Shown one piece after another: positions 18,138 through 26,581 of a stretch of DNA of 64,000 nt. This stretch comes from Salegentibacter lacus (lineage in GTDB: Bacteria; Bacteroidota; Bacteroidia; Flavobacteriales; Flavobacteriaceae): positions 160,814-224,813 of the forward strand of contig NZ_JAIQZB010000004.1 in assembly GCF_020164555.1 (NCBI RefSeq). The letters run 5' to 3'. The translations under genes were made by a program, and so were the position numbers. Each line of letters begins with the position of its first letter. The stretch's first letter is position 1. The notes beneath the pieces were generated by a model. It searched no databases, was not told where the DNA came from, and saw only the letters and a program-made list of their open reading frames with translations.

Positions 18138-19199
18138 ATGCAAAATATTTATCCTTTTGCCCTTAAAATTATAGGCATTTTTAGTGTAACTATATTATTA
18201 GGATTTAGTCTTATTGCCCAGGATTTAAAGCAGAATCAGTTTGATAATCCGTTAGCCTTACAAAGAGCAGATCCTTTTGTTACAAAATCAGAAAATGGAA
18301 ATTATTATTTTATTGCGACCGTTCCCCAATATGATCGAATTGAAATTCGTAAATCAAAAACTATTAATGGGATAAAAGAGTCTGGGCCGGTGGTGATATG
18401 GCGTAAGCACAAAAAAGGTGTTATGGGCAATCATATTTGGGCACCTGAACTACACCGGATAGAAGGAAAATGGTATGTATATTTCGCAGCAGGTTCGGCT
18501 GAAGAAAAATGGAATATAAGAATGTACGCTCTTTCAAATACTTCAGATGATCCCACCAAAGGAAAATGGAAAGAGGAAGGCCAGGTTGTTAGTAACAGAG
18601 ATGATTTTTCCCTGGATGCTACTACCTTTGAATTCAGGGGGCAACGATTTATGATCTGGACTGACAGAGCTTCAGACTCTATAGTCAATACAGGATTATA
18701 TATTGCAGAGATGACGAGTCCAACTACTCTTGCTGATAAACAGGTGGTTATTTCACAACCTACTTATGACTGGGAAATACAAGGCCACAGGGTGAATGAG
18801 GCGCCTGCCGTATTGATACGGAATGGGAAGGTTTTTGTGACTTTTTCCGCAAGTGCTACAGATGCTAATTATTCAATTGGTTTATTGTGGACTAAGGAAG
18901 ATTCAGACTTTCTTGATCCTGAATCATGGAATAAATTACCGGACCCTGTATTTTATAGTAATCCTGATCTTAATCGTTTTGGTCCCGGACATAATAGTTT
19001 TACTAAATCTGAAAATGGAGAGATAGATGTGATGATTTATCATGCCCGTGATTACAAAGATATTGATGGAGAGCCTCTTTACGATACCAATCGCCATACT
19101 CGTGCAAGGATACTGACGTGGACTGATGATGGGATGCCATACTTTGGTCAGAATCTGAGTGATGATGAAATGAGTTTGAAAAAGCTAATAAAGGACTAA
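18138..19199 (+). CDS. GH43-family glycosidase, secreted
   Basis: Five-bladed beta-propeller glycoside hydrolase of the GH43 type, acting on arabinofuranosyl, xylosyl or galactosyl side chains; here RG-I arabinan/galactan side chains are likely. An N-terminal signal peptide is seen (hydrophobic stretch to LIAQD). The three acidic positions are recognisable: RADPFV (general base Asp), SLDATTFE (pKa-tuning Asp), and NEAPAVLIRNGKVF (general acid Glu). NHIWAPELHRIEGKWYVYFAAG is a strong GH43 block. The 353-aa length is that of a single catalytic domain. It is transcribed toward the convergent DUF1080 gene and stands alone. The subfamily and exact substrate cannot be read from sequence by eye. Confidence 0.88.
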   Translation: MQNIYPFALKIIGIFSVTILLGFSLIAQDLKQNQFDNPLALQRADPFVTKSENGNYYFIATVPQYDRIEIRKSKTINGIKESGPVVIWRKHKKGVMGNHIWAPELHRIEGKWYVYFAAGSAEEKWNIRMYALSNTSDDPTKGKWKEEGQVVSNRDDFSLDATTFEFRGQRFMIWTDRASDSIVNTGLYIAEMTSPTTLADKQVVISQPTYDWEIQGHRVNEAPAVLIRNGKVFVTFSASATDANYSIGLLWTKEDSDFLDPESWNKLPDPVFYSNPDLNRFGPGHNSFTKSENGEIDVMIYHARDYKDIDGEPLYDTNRHTRARILTWTDDGMPYFGQNLSDDEMSLKKLIKD

Positions 19200-19339
19200 T
19201 TTTAAAAGTTCTAAATCACTACTGTTAAGACTGGAAATCTTAGTAAAAAGATGATCCGGACAGGTTAAATAACTAATTTATCCAAGGCTATTTTTTAATT
19301 ACCAATTATGGTGAATTATTTTTATTTAGCTTGAAAAGC

Positions 19340-20149
19340 TTATCTATCACTGATTTTTTTAATCCTAATTTTTTTAAACTCTACACCTTGTCCTTCAGCT
19401 TGGAGGGCAATATAACCTTCACTAAGGGACTTTCCATCTTTTTTGATCTTGGGATCATAACCACTTACCACTTCACCGCCGATTTGAGGTTTGGTATATT
19501 CCAAAACTTTTTCTCCATTTACCTTGTGAATTACTAGGGAGTCGCCGTAAACGATTAATTCGGCTTGTACCCATTCTCCAAGGGAGTAAGTATCTGAGGA
19601 AGATTCTATACAGTGCCGGGGATCCATTTCCCCTTCAAAAAATACTTCGGTACCGGGAGAACACATGTTTCCGGTTGGCCGCGGCTTCCCGTCCCCAGCG
19701 TTGGCTAGCATCTGGTATTCTACTGATATTGGCCAGTCCTGTTCTTTTAAAATAGTTTCCGGCGCCTGGGAATGAAACATCACACCGCTGTTTCGGTAAG
19801 CATAATCGGGGGCGTCCTCCATCCACTGGTTTGTAAAGCGGTAATCAAATTGTAGGTGATAAGATGAAAACGGCTCCTTGTAAAATAAATGTCCGTATCT
19901 TTCATCAAAGCTTGTGTAATCTTCATAATTTACCTGAATAACTCCGTCTTTCACTCTAAATGTATTAGCGTAGTTTTCTCCCACCTCGTGATGATGAAAC
20001 TTAGGAATCCAACCATCCAGGTTTTCTCCATTAAACAGGTTTACCCATTCGCTTTCCGATTCTTCTTCTTTATCATCTTTAGCATCTGATTTACAGGTCA
20101 AAAAAGAAATGATAGAAATTATTGATAGTAAAAGGATGTAATTTTTCAT
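19340..20149 (-). CDS. DUF1080 (3-keto-disaccharide hydrolase-like) lipoprotein
   Basis: 269 aa; the N-terminal hydrophobic stretch ends in a lipobox-like FLTC, then an acidic linker (DDKEEESESE), then a DUF1080 concanavalin-like beta-sandwich beginning WVNLFNGENLDGWIPK and containing HLQFDYRF and RNSGVMFHSQAPE. Family members bind or cleave sugars, some acting on 3-keto-glycosides; a specific role here is unknown. It is last in the leftward operon after the esterase-GH43 fusion, with a 244-nt gap, so it may also have its own promoter. Confidence 0.85.
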   Translation of the reverse strand: MKNYILLLSIISIISFLTCKSDAKDDKEEESESEWVNLFNGENLDGWIPKFHHHEVGENYANTFRVKDGVIQVNYEDYTSFDERYGHLFYKEPFSSYHLQFDYRFTNQWMEDAPDYAYRNSGVMFHSQAPETILKEQDWPISVEYQMLANAGDGKPRPTGNMCSPGTEVFFEGEMDPRHCIESSSDTYSLGEWVQAELIVYGDSLVIHKVNGEKVLEYTKPQIGGEVVSGYDPKIKKDGKSLSEGYIALQAEGQGVEFKKIRIKKISDR

Positions 20150-20393
20150 TTTATTCTTTTGATACGTTTTTTTTATTATTTAAATGTCCCGATTTAAATT
20201 CCGAACTTGAAAAATTGTGAAAGATTTAAGGATAATAAAAAAAAGAATTAGTCCCTATTTCCGGTAGATACAGTCTTTATAAATTAGACGCCAAAACTGA
20301 ATGAAGTTTTTTGAATTTCTGGAAAAATATCGAAAATCTACCAAAACGGTTATTTACAATTTATAAGTTTAAAAAATATTTAGGGAGGATTTT

Positions 20394-22202
20394 TTATTGC
20401 TGCATTAGCTTTTTCAGAACTTCTTCAGGTACTTTTAATATACTCCCATGGCGAATATCTTCAGGGAAGCTAACTTTATCTGAAATATCTTCCCAGTTTT
20501 CCAGGTCATGTGAACGTACTGCCCCAAACTCTTTTTCAGTATACTTATCAAAAAACACAAAATAATCGTCCCCGATTTTTACTGAGGTTGGTCCTTCTGC
20601 CCAATAATCACCGGTTATGGGTTCGCTCGCCTCACTATAAGGTCCTTTGAGATTTTTGGCGGTAGCGATCCTAATATTTTTCTCAGCAGGTTTACGCGTT
20701 TCATCCTTAAGAAACATTACAAACTGATCTTTATACTTTTTTATACTTGCGTCAATAACGTTAAAGCCGGGTTCATAAAGAATTTTTGTGTCGCTAAAAT
20801 TTTCAAAATCTTTAGTGCTTACATAGTACATTCGATGGTTATAACCATCGTCTGCATCTATTTGGGTTTCAGGAAACTTACCTTTAATAGTGGTTGCCCA
20901 GTATATGACATATTCATCATTTTCTTCATCGTAAGTAACCTCCGGAGCCCAGGTATTTCTTGCATTTTCTTCGTGTTCCATTACCGGTATGTATTGCTGT
21001 TCACTCCAGTTGATAAGATCATCAGAAGAAGCATAACCAATTCCTTTTTCGGTCCAGCCTACTGTCCATACCATGTGGTATTTACCGTCTCCGCCTTTTA
21101 TAATACAGGGGTCGCGCATCAATTTTTCCTTGCCCAATTCAGGTTTTAAAAAGGATTCACCATTATTTAGAGCTTTCCAGGTATAGGCATCGTAACTATA
21201 TGCCAGATGCAGGCCATCTTCGCCATTTCCGGTGAAGTAAGAAAAAACCATAGGTTCTTTTTTAATTAAACCGTGTTGATCTAACCATTTTTCAAGATTT
21301 TTTGGCCAGAAACTGTTGGTTCCTTTTTGTCCCAAACCGAAACCGTGGCCACCATCTTCAAATACGTGCATTTCCACAGGAACATTATTTTCTTTTAAAG
21401 CTTTATAATATTCCAGACTGTTTTCTACAGGAACAGCTTTATCATCTGTTGCATGTACTAAAAAGCTGGGAGGCGTTTGGGCTGAAACCAGGTACTCATT
21501 TGAAAATTTCCTTAGCAAGTCTTCATCTGCATTTTTCCCTAATAAACTCTCCTGAGAACCCTTATGTGTGAATTCGTTCATCATTGAAATCACCGGGTAA
21601 ATGAGAATACTAAAATCGGGTCTTGCTGAAATACCCTGATCTTCTGAAGCTATTTTTTCCTCAAATCGAGTTGAAAGGCTCGCCGCCAAATGGCCGCCGG
21701 CCGAAAAACCTAATACACCTATTTGATCTGGATTAAGGTTCCAATCTTTAGCCTTATTCCTTATTAATCGCATAGCTTGTTGAGCGTCTGCCAGAGGAGC
21801 AAGGCTTTTATCTTCCATAATTTCATCAGAAGGTAACCTGTAGTGTAAAACAAATGCATTTAAGCCTAAAGAATTAGCCCATTTTGCAACTTTTCTCCCT
21901 TCCTTTTCTACTGATAGATGAGAGTAACCTCCTCCGGGGAGGATTAAAATAGAGGCATTTTTTCCCGGATTTTCAGTTAGGAATATTTTCAATTCGGGGG
22001 TAACTACTTTCGATATTCCGGTAACCACTCCTGTATCATTTTTATTTTCAATTTGTTTATAGTCTTCTGCTAAAATTGCTCCCGGCACCTTATTTCCCCA
22101 GATTTCTACAGACTCCTGAGCAAATAGGTTTGATAAACAAATAAGGTTTAAGAGTATAGCCAAATAGCTAACCCTTAAACCCTGTCTGGTTTTATAATTC
22201 AT
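20394..22202 (-). CDS. Two-domain enzyme: alpha/beta-hydrolase esterase fused to GH43-like domain
   Basis: 602-aa secreted protein (signal peptide ending NLFAQ). Residues about 60-310 form an alpha/beta hydrolase like xylan/pectin acetyl esterases: oxyanion string LPGGGYSHLS, nucleophile elbow GFSAGGHLA, acid in HATDDKAVPVENS, and His in DGGHGFG. Residues about 315-600 form a GH43-like beta-propeller with MRDPCIIKGGDGKYHMVWT, NTWAPEVTYDEENDEYVIYW, and AEGPTSVKIGDDYFVFFD, keeping the Asp/Glu positions. One chain could deacetylate and deglycosylate the same oligosaccharide. It lies 24 nt after GH105 in the GH106 operon. Confidence 0.85.
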   Translation of the reverse strand: MNYKTRQGLRVSYLAILLNLICLSNLFAQESVEIWGNKVPGAILAEDYKQIENKNDTGVVTGISKVVTPELKIFLTENPGKNASILILPGGGYSHLSVEKEGRKVAKWANSLGLNAFVLHYRLPSDEIMEDKSLAPLADAQQAMRLIRNKAKDWNLNPDQIGVLGFSAGGHLAASLSTRFEEKIASEDQGISARPDFSILIYPVISMMNEFTHKGSQESLLGKNADEDLLRKFSNEYLVSAQTPPSFLVHATDDKAVPVENSLEYYKALKENNVPVEMHVFEDGGHGFGLGQKGTNSFWPKNLEKWLDQHGLIKKEPMVFSYFTGNGEDGLHLAYSYDAYTWKALNNGESFLKPELGKEKLMRDPCIIKGGDGKYHMVWTVGWTEKGIGYASSDDLINWSEQQYIPVMEHEENARNTWAPEVTYDEENDEYVIYWATTIKGKFPETQIDADDGYNHRMYYVSTKDFENFSDTKILYEPGFNVIDASIKKYKDQFVMFLKDETRKPAEKNIRIATAKNLKGPYSEASEPITGDYWAEGPTSVKIGDDYFVFFDKYTEKEFGAVRSHDLENWEDISDKVSFPEDIRHGSILKVPEEVLKKLMQQ

Positions 22203-22226
22203 GTTTTTACTTTTAGCAATTCAAAA

Positions 22227-23357
22227 TTACTCCATTTTATAAATTTCGGTACCAGCCAGTAAAAATAATCCCAGGCCGTAATCTTCAAAATCGGGAATTT
22301 TATCGTAGGATAGTGGCTGGCCGTCTTTAGGTTCTTTTCCTGTAGATTGCACATAACCTAAGAATCCATCGTCGTGGAGAGAATCTTCTATCATTGCCTT
22401 CCAGGCTTTTTCAATTATTGGTATGTATTTTTCTGCATCAAGTAAACCATTGTTTACGCCGTAAGCCATACCATATACAAATGAAGCAGTTCCTGAAAGT
22501 TCTTTACCTCCATAATGATCTTCATCGTGTAAACTTACATTCCAGAATCCATCTTCACGTTGAACTTCAGCCAAAGCTTCAGCCATAACTTCAAGGTCTT
22601 CTATGTATTGATCCCGATGTGGAGCATCTTCAGGAATGATATCCAATACTTTTGCCAGGGCAACAATTACCCAGCCATTACCACGACTCCAATAGGAATC
22701 CTCTCCATTAGGCTCAGTATAAGGTGGGTCAAAATCGGCATCTCGCCACCATAAACCATCCTCTGGGTTAAATAAACCATTTCCACCTTCTATATCACGG
22801 GAATACATATACATTTTATGCATCTTTTCAAAATAACGTTCATCGTTTTCCAGAACTCCCATTTTGGCAAAAACCGGCATTCCCATTTGAATAGCATCTA
22901 TCCAATCCCAATCTCCATTTTGCGGGGTATGTAAAAACTTCTCCATTGCCGCTCGTGTATTTTTGAGTTTTTCGGGTTTGGGCTCCAGGTTATATAAATC
23001 TATATAAGTCTGTGCAGCGCAATAGTCATCAGCATTTCGGGTTATGTTCTTGCTTCTAAAGCCCCAATCATGAAATTTGGCCCAGTCAAGTGCGTAATTG
23101 TAAAAGTCTTGTTTGGGATAGATTTCGTGTAATGCCATAAGGCCTTCATAGTAAACTGCTCTTGTCCAAATGTGACTTGGCCGTTCCATATTGGTGATAA
23201 TTGTTTTGCCAACATCAGGCCATTTTTCCATAAAGTACTTATTGGCCAATTCCATTTGATCTAAAACTTCTTCTCTATCTAAATCTATAGATTGTTGAGC
23301 AAATGAAGTTGCGCTAATAAAAATGACCAGGTAGATAAGTAAAGAATGTTTTTTCAT
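22227..23357 (-). CDS. GH105 unsaturated rhamnogalacturonyl hydrolase, secreted
   Basis: Removes the 4,5-unsaturated galacturonate left at the non-reducing end by RG lyases (YteR-type chemistry: hydration of the double bond). Signal peptide ends TSFAQ. The (alpha/alpha)6 barrel shows NADDYCAAQTYIDLY, the catalytic Asp in DWIDAIQMGMPVFAKMG, and SYWSRGNGWVIVALAKVLD. The 376-aa length is typical. It is second in the leftward operon, 19 nt after GH106. A second, more distant GH105 lies at 40.3 kb. Confidence 0.92.
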   Translation of the reverse strand: MKKHSLLIYLVIFISATSFAQQSIDLDREEVLDQMELANKYFMEKWPDVGKTIITNMERPSHIWTRAVYYEGLMALHEIYPKQDFYNYALDWAKFHDWGFRSKNITRNADDYCAAQTYIDLYNLEPKPEKLKNTRAAMEKFLHTPQNGDWDWIDAIQMGMPVFAKMGVLENDERYFEKMHKMYMYSRDIEGGNGLFNPEDGLWWRDADFDPPYTEPNGEDSYWSRGNGWVIVALAKVLDIIPEDAPHRDQYIEDLEVMAEALAEVQREDGFWNVSLHDEDHYGGKELSGTASFVYGMAYGVNNGLLDAEKYIPIIEKAWKAMIEDSLHDDGFLGYVQSTGKEPKDGQPLSYDKIPDFEDYGLGLFLLAGTEIYKME

Positions 23358-23376
23358 GATTTATAACAGTTTTTTA

Positions 23377-26130
23377 TTAATTGTTTGTTTCAGTTTTATG
23401 TAAAGGAGTAAGGATTAAAGTGTCTAAAAGACCTGAAGGCATAGGGTCCCATTTTGTGGCGTCAAATTCTTCATAGTCTTTATTTACCATATTTATTTCG
23501 TGAAAAATTTTCCATTCCTCGCCCCGCATTTCCATATCCCGAACACGGTTAGCTGCCAGGTTTGTTACTTTAATTTTTAGTTTATTGTTTCCTTCACGAA
23601 GATTTCCGGTTTTTAGTTTAAATGGAGCTGCCCAGGCCGTCCCAATATATTCATCATTTATGTAAACTGCAGCGCTTTCCCTTACATCTCCGAGATGAAG
23701 CTCCCAATTATCGGCTTCAATATCTGGTTTTTCAAATATGGTCTCATAAATTCCTGTTCCGGAAAATGCCACGGCTTTTTCTCCTAAATCTGTCCAGGAT
23801 TGCATTTCCTCTAATTTTTTAGTTTCGGGAATTTCAGGGCCACCATTTTCAAAGGACAAAGTCCACTCACCGGTAATGTCGTAAGATTCTTCACCAGATT
23901 CATAGTATGACCATTGCTGTAATTCTTTTTGAAGTCCAGTTTTGATAAAAAAAGATTCTCCGGGTTCTATTTGAACCCTAACCTTAGTCACACCATCTTC
24001 TATTTTAGAATCTGCTCTTCCAGCCTCGCCATTTAGAGGATTAAATAGCATTATGCTCTCTGAAGAGGTTTGAAGTGGGATATATTCATTAATTGTGTTT
24101 GAGGTATGGTTTACCAAAAAGTATATTTTATCGTCGCCCAATTTCCTTCTTATAAATTTTAATCCTGTATTTACTAAATTTTCCGGAAGAACATTAGCGG
24201 TCTTCAAAGCCTCGGGCAGGTCATTAAGTTCAGTGATTTTTAAATTGGTGTCATTAATAAGTTCCTTAATCTCAGCTGTCCTCTCTTTGTAATTATGATA
24301 TCCCGGAGCTGTTTCCGGCAAGCCATTAAACACAATATGAGCTCCATTATTTTTTAATTCAATTAGCTTTTGAAAAGTTTCCAAAGGCATATTTTTACTT
24401 TCGGGAACAATCAAACTTTTAAAAGTTCCTCCAGGCAACTTAATTTTACCGTCTTCTACACTGGCTTTTTGAATAAACCTACCAGAAATAAAATCAGTTG
24501 TATACCCATTATTCATTAAATAATTAGTGATTTCATAAAAGGGCCGATCGTGAAGCCATTCGTCCAGCGAATGAATTTTCAACTGAAAAAAGAGATTCCC
24601 CTTATAAAAATTATCCCAAACATCGTGAATTGGCCAGTAAAGAAGTGTTTCATTGTCAGCTTCCCCAGCTTGTAACATAGATTGAGAATTTTCTATATAA
24701 TTAAAAAGCTGTGGAGCATCCTGCCATATCGTATTATTGGGACTAAAGTTGACGGAAGCATAAAATTTCCATCCCGGCCATTTCGCACGCTCAGGGGAGT
24801 AAGTGGTGCCGTGAAGAAAAATATGGTTTATCCCATTCAGGAATAATTCTTCAACTTCCGGTTTTGTTTGTGAAAGTGCAGTTTTAAAATGATCCCTGAG
24901 CCAAGTAAAGGTTTCGGAAGAGGTAAGTGGTTTTCCTGCTATATGTGCCGCGGAGGACGAAAATTTAAGCATAACAGGGTCAGCATCACCTTCTCTTATA
25001 TCTTCTTTTTCCCTTCGCAATCCAGGAATGTCAAAAGGCATAGAGCCAAAAGTTTCACACTCAGGGATATCTGCCGATGCATACATGTCTATTAAATTCC
25101 CTGGAGAACCATGTGCCTGTAACCTTGTTTTGAATCCCTTTTCATTAGCCCACTCCGTCCACGGAATATTAAAATTTTCCAGCAATAAATCTGAAATAGT
25201 TTCCCTGTAATCACTTTTCACCCTGTTTCCTTCCTCAGAGCTATTTTCTTCTAAAAGAAGGTTGAGTTTTGTTTTAAGGTCGTAACCTCTTCTGGATTTA
25301 AATTCCTCAAAAAAATTGGGTGTGAAATCGGTATTGTAGACTTCATAGCTATCATTAAAAACGCTTCTTGGTTTTTTAGACATTTTGCTGAAGGCTTTAT
25401 TAAAAGGTTTCAAGTATTGCTCCAGGGCCTCTGTTGAGTAATGATCAACGGTGAATCCTTCTCCGCCAGGGGCAGCCCTTTTAACCTGTTGGCCGGTTTT
25501 ACCAGTGAAAACTGCAATAACTTTATGAGCCTCACCTTTAGATTTCCAGTTTACAGAAAGGTCTTTTTTAATTTTATGTGTAATGTCAGAATGGTTTCCA
25601 TTTTCATCAAAAGCAACTAAATATTTGAGTTCAGCAGTTTTTTGATCCCTTTCGTTTTCTGGTTCTATTTTTTGCTTTAATCGTTCCCCCTTTTTTAATT
25701 CATAAGTTCTTGTTACCAGCTTGGTTGCGGCGTGTTCCTGATCTACCTGAGGGCCGCCGTATGGCCATCCCGTCCCTAAAACCATATCTACACCCATGTG
25801 AAGACTATCGGCTGTTTTAATAGTGTAATCCAGGATTTCAAGATATTCAGGAGACAAAAAATCTAGATAATTTTCTTCTTCCCCTTTAACCCCATAAATG
25901 GGAGTTATTTCAACTCCACCGATTCCCGCTTTGTGTAATTCGATAAGATTTTGCTTTACATTTTTTTTATCAATAGTACTACCCATCCACCACCACCGGG
26001 TCCAGGTTTTTGTGGTGTTGTCAACTTTATTCCAAGCTGTTTTCTGTTGTTGATTAGGATCTTCCTGGCTGTAAGATGGCTGAAGATATAAGGCCAAGAG
26101 TGGAAATAAAATGAATTTTTTTAGCATCAA
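23377..26130 (-). CDS. GH106 alpha-L-rhamnosidase, secreted
   Basis: Large (917 aa) inverting alpha-L-rhamnosidase family. Signal peptide ends QPSYSQ. The N-terminal barrel shows TRWWWMGSTIDKKNVKQNL, GGVEITPIYGVKG, and GTGWPYGGPQVD; further on are FNDSYEVYNTDFTPNFFEEFK, SETFTWLRDHFK and INHIFLHGTTYSPE. The C-terminal part holds beta-sandwich modules (VYINDEYIGTAWAAPFKLK) like sugar-binding domains. It heads the leftward operon GH106-GH105-esterase/GH43 (-DUF1080), whose promoter carries the ACAGGACA-type site. It would free terminal rhamnose from RG oligosaccharides. Confidence 0.92.
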   Translation of the reverse strand: MMLKKFILFPLLALYLQPSYSQEDPNQQQKTAWNKVDNTTKTWTRWWWMGSTIDKKNVKQNLIELHKAGIGGVEITPIYGVKGEEENYLDFLSPEYLEILDYTIKTADSLHMGVDMVLGTGWPYGGPQVDQEHAATKLVTRTYELKKGERLKQKIEPENERDQKTAELKYLVAFDENGNHSDITHKIKKDLSVNWKSKGEAHKVIAVFTGKTGQQVKRAAPGGEGFTVDHYSTEALEQYLKPFNKAFSKMSKKPRSVFNDSYEVYNTDFTPNFFEEFKSRRGYDLKTKLNLLLEENSSEEGNRVKSDYRETISDLLLENFNIPWTEWANEKGFKTRLQAHGSPGNLIDMYASADIPECETFGSMPFDIPGLRREKEDIREGDADPVMLKFSSSAAHIAGKPLTSSETFTWLRDHFKTALSQTKPEVEELFLNGINHIFLHGTTYSPERAKWPGWKFYASVNFSPNNTIWQDAPQLFNYIENSQSMLQAGEADNETLLYWPIHDVWDNFYKGNLFFQLKIHSLDEWLHDRPFYEITNYLMNNGYTTDFISGRFIQKASVEDGKIKLPGGTFKSLIVPESKNMPLETFQKLIELKNNGAHIVFNGLPETAPGYHNYKERTAEIKELINDTNLKITELNDLPEALKTANVLPENLVNTGLKFIRRKLGDDKIYFLVNHTSNTINEYIPLQTSSESIMLFNPLNGEAGRADSKIEDGVTKVRVQIEPGESFFIKTGLQKELQQWSYYESGEESYDITGEWTLSFENGGPEIPETKKLEEMQSWTDLGEKAVAFSGTGIYETIFEKPDIEADNWELHLGDVRESAAVYINDEYIGTAWAAPFKLKTGNLREGNNKLKIKVTNLAANRVRDMEMRGEEWKIFHEINMVNKDYEEFDATKWDPMPSGLLDTLILTPLHKTETNN

Positions 26131-26183
26131 TTAAGGTTTAGTTCTATCTGATTTAACGTTAAAGAAAAGAGGATTTTAATTTT

Positions 26184-26230
26184 TAAAAATAGAAAATAAG
26201 TGTACTGAATGTGTCCTGTGCCGTCCTGTA
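26184..26230 (-). promoter_or_regulatory. GH106-operon promoter with regulator site
   Basis: Read on the minus strand: a doubled site ACAGGACGGCACAGGACAC (26230-26212) followed by TATTTTTA (26191-26184), a 7/8 match to the TAnnTTTG -7 box. The first G of the proximal GGACA (26216) is exactly 25 nt from the box start, the spacing also found at the SusC, RhaEW and CE12-operon promoters. The site occupies the usual -33 region. Confidence 0.6.
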
Positions 26231-26493
26231 AAATTGATCTCTTTCATAGAAAGAAATAAAATTTTACATCCTTAAATTATAAAACAATATTATTATAGTT
26301 GATTAATTGGCTTTGCGGTTTTTACTGATAAATTTAAAATCATTAACAGAAGAGATAAGGTGATTTCCTAATTTTATGTTAAGCATCACGGGCTAGTGAC
26401 AGTGTATTTTTTGATATTTCTATAATAATTCACTTCAAATAATGCGTAAAAGACCCTTTATTAACTCATAATTTATTTGATTTATAAAGATAT

Positions 26494-26539
26494 GCAGTAC
26501 AGTACAGGATACCTAGATACAGAAAAGCAAATATATTTG
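26494..26539 (+). promoter_or_regulatory. SusC/SusD promoter with regulator site
   Basis: GCAGTACAGTACAGGATACC at 26494-26513 followed by a perfect -7 box TATATTTG at 26532-26539; the first G of GGATA (26507) is 25 nt before the box. There is no TTTG -33 element; the site stands in its place. The 5' leader would be about 40 nt to the SusC ATG. It is back to back with the GH106-operon promoter in the 26131-26581 intergenic region, which holds nothing else I can identify. Confidence 0.7.
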
Positions 26540-26581
26540 AGTGTTAATATTTTGTAAACTCAAAAAATAAAACGATCAAAT

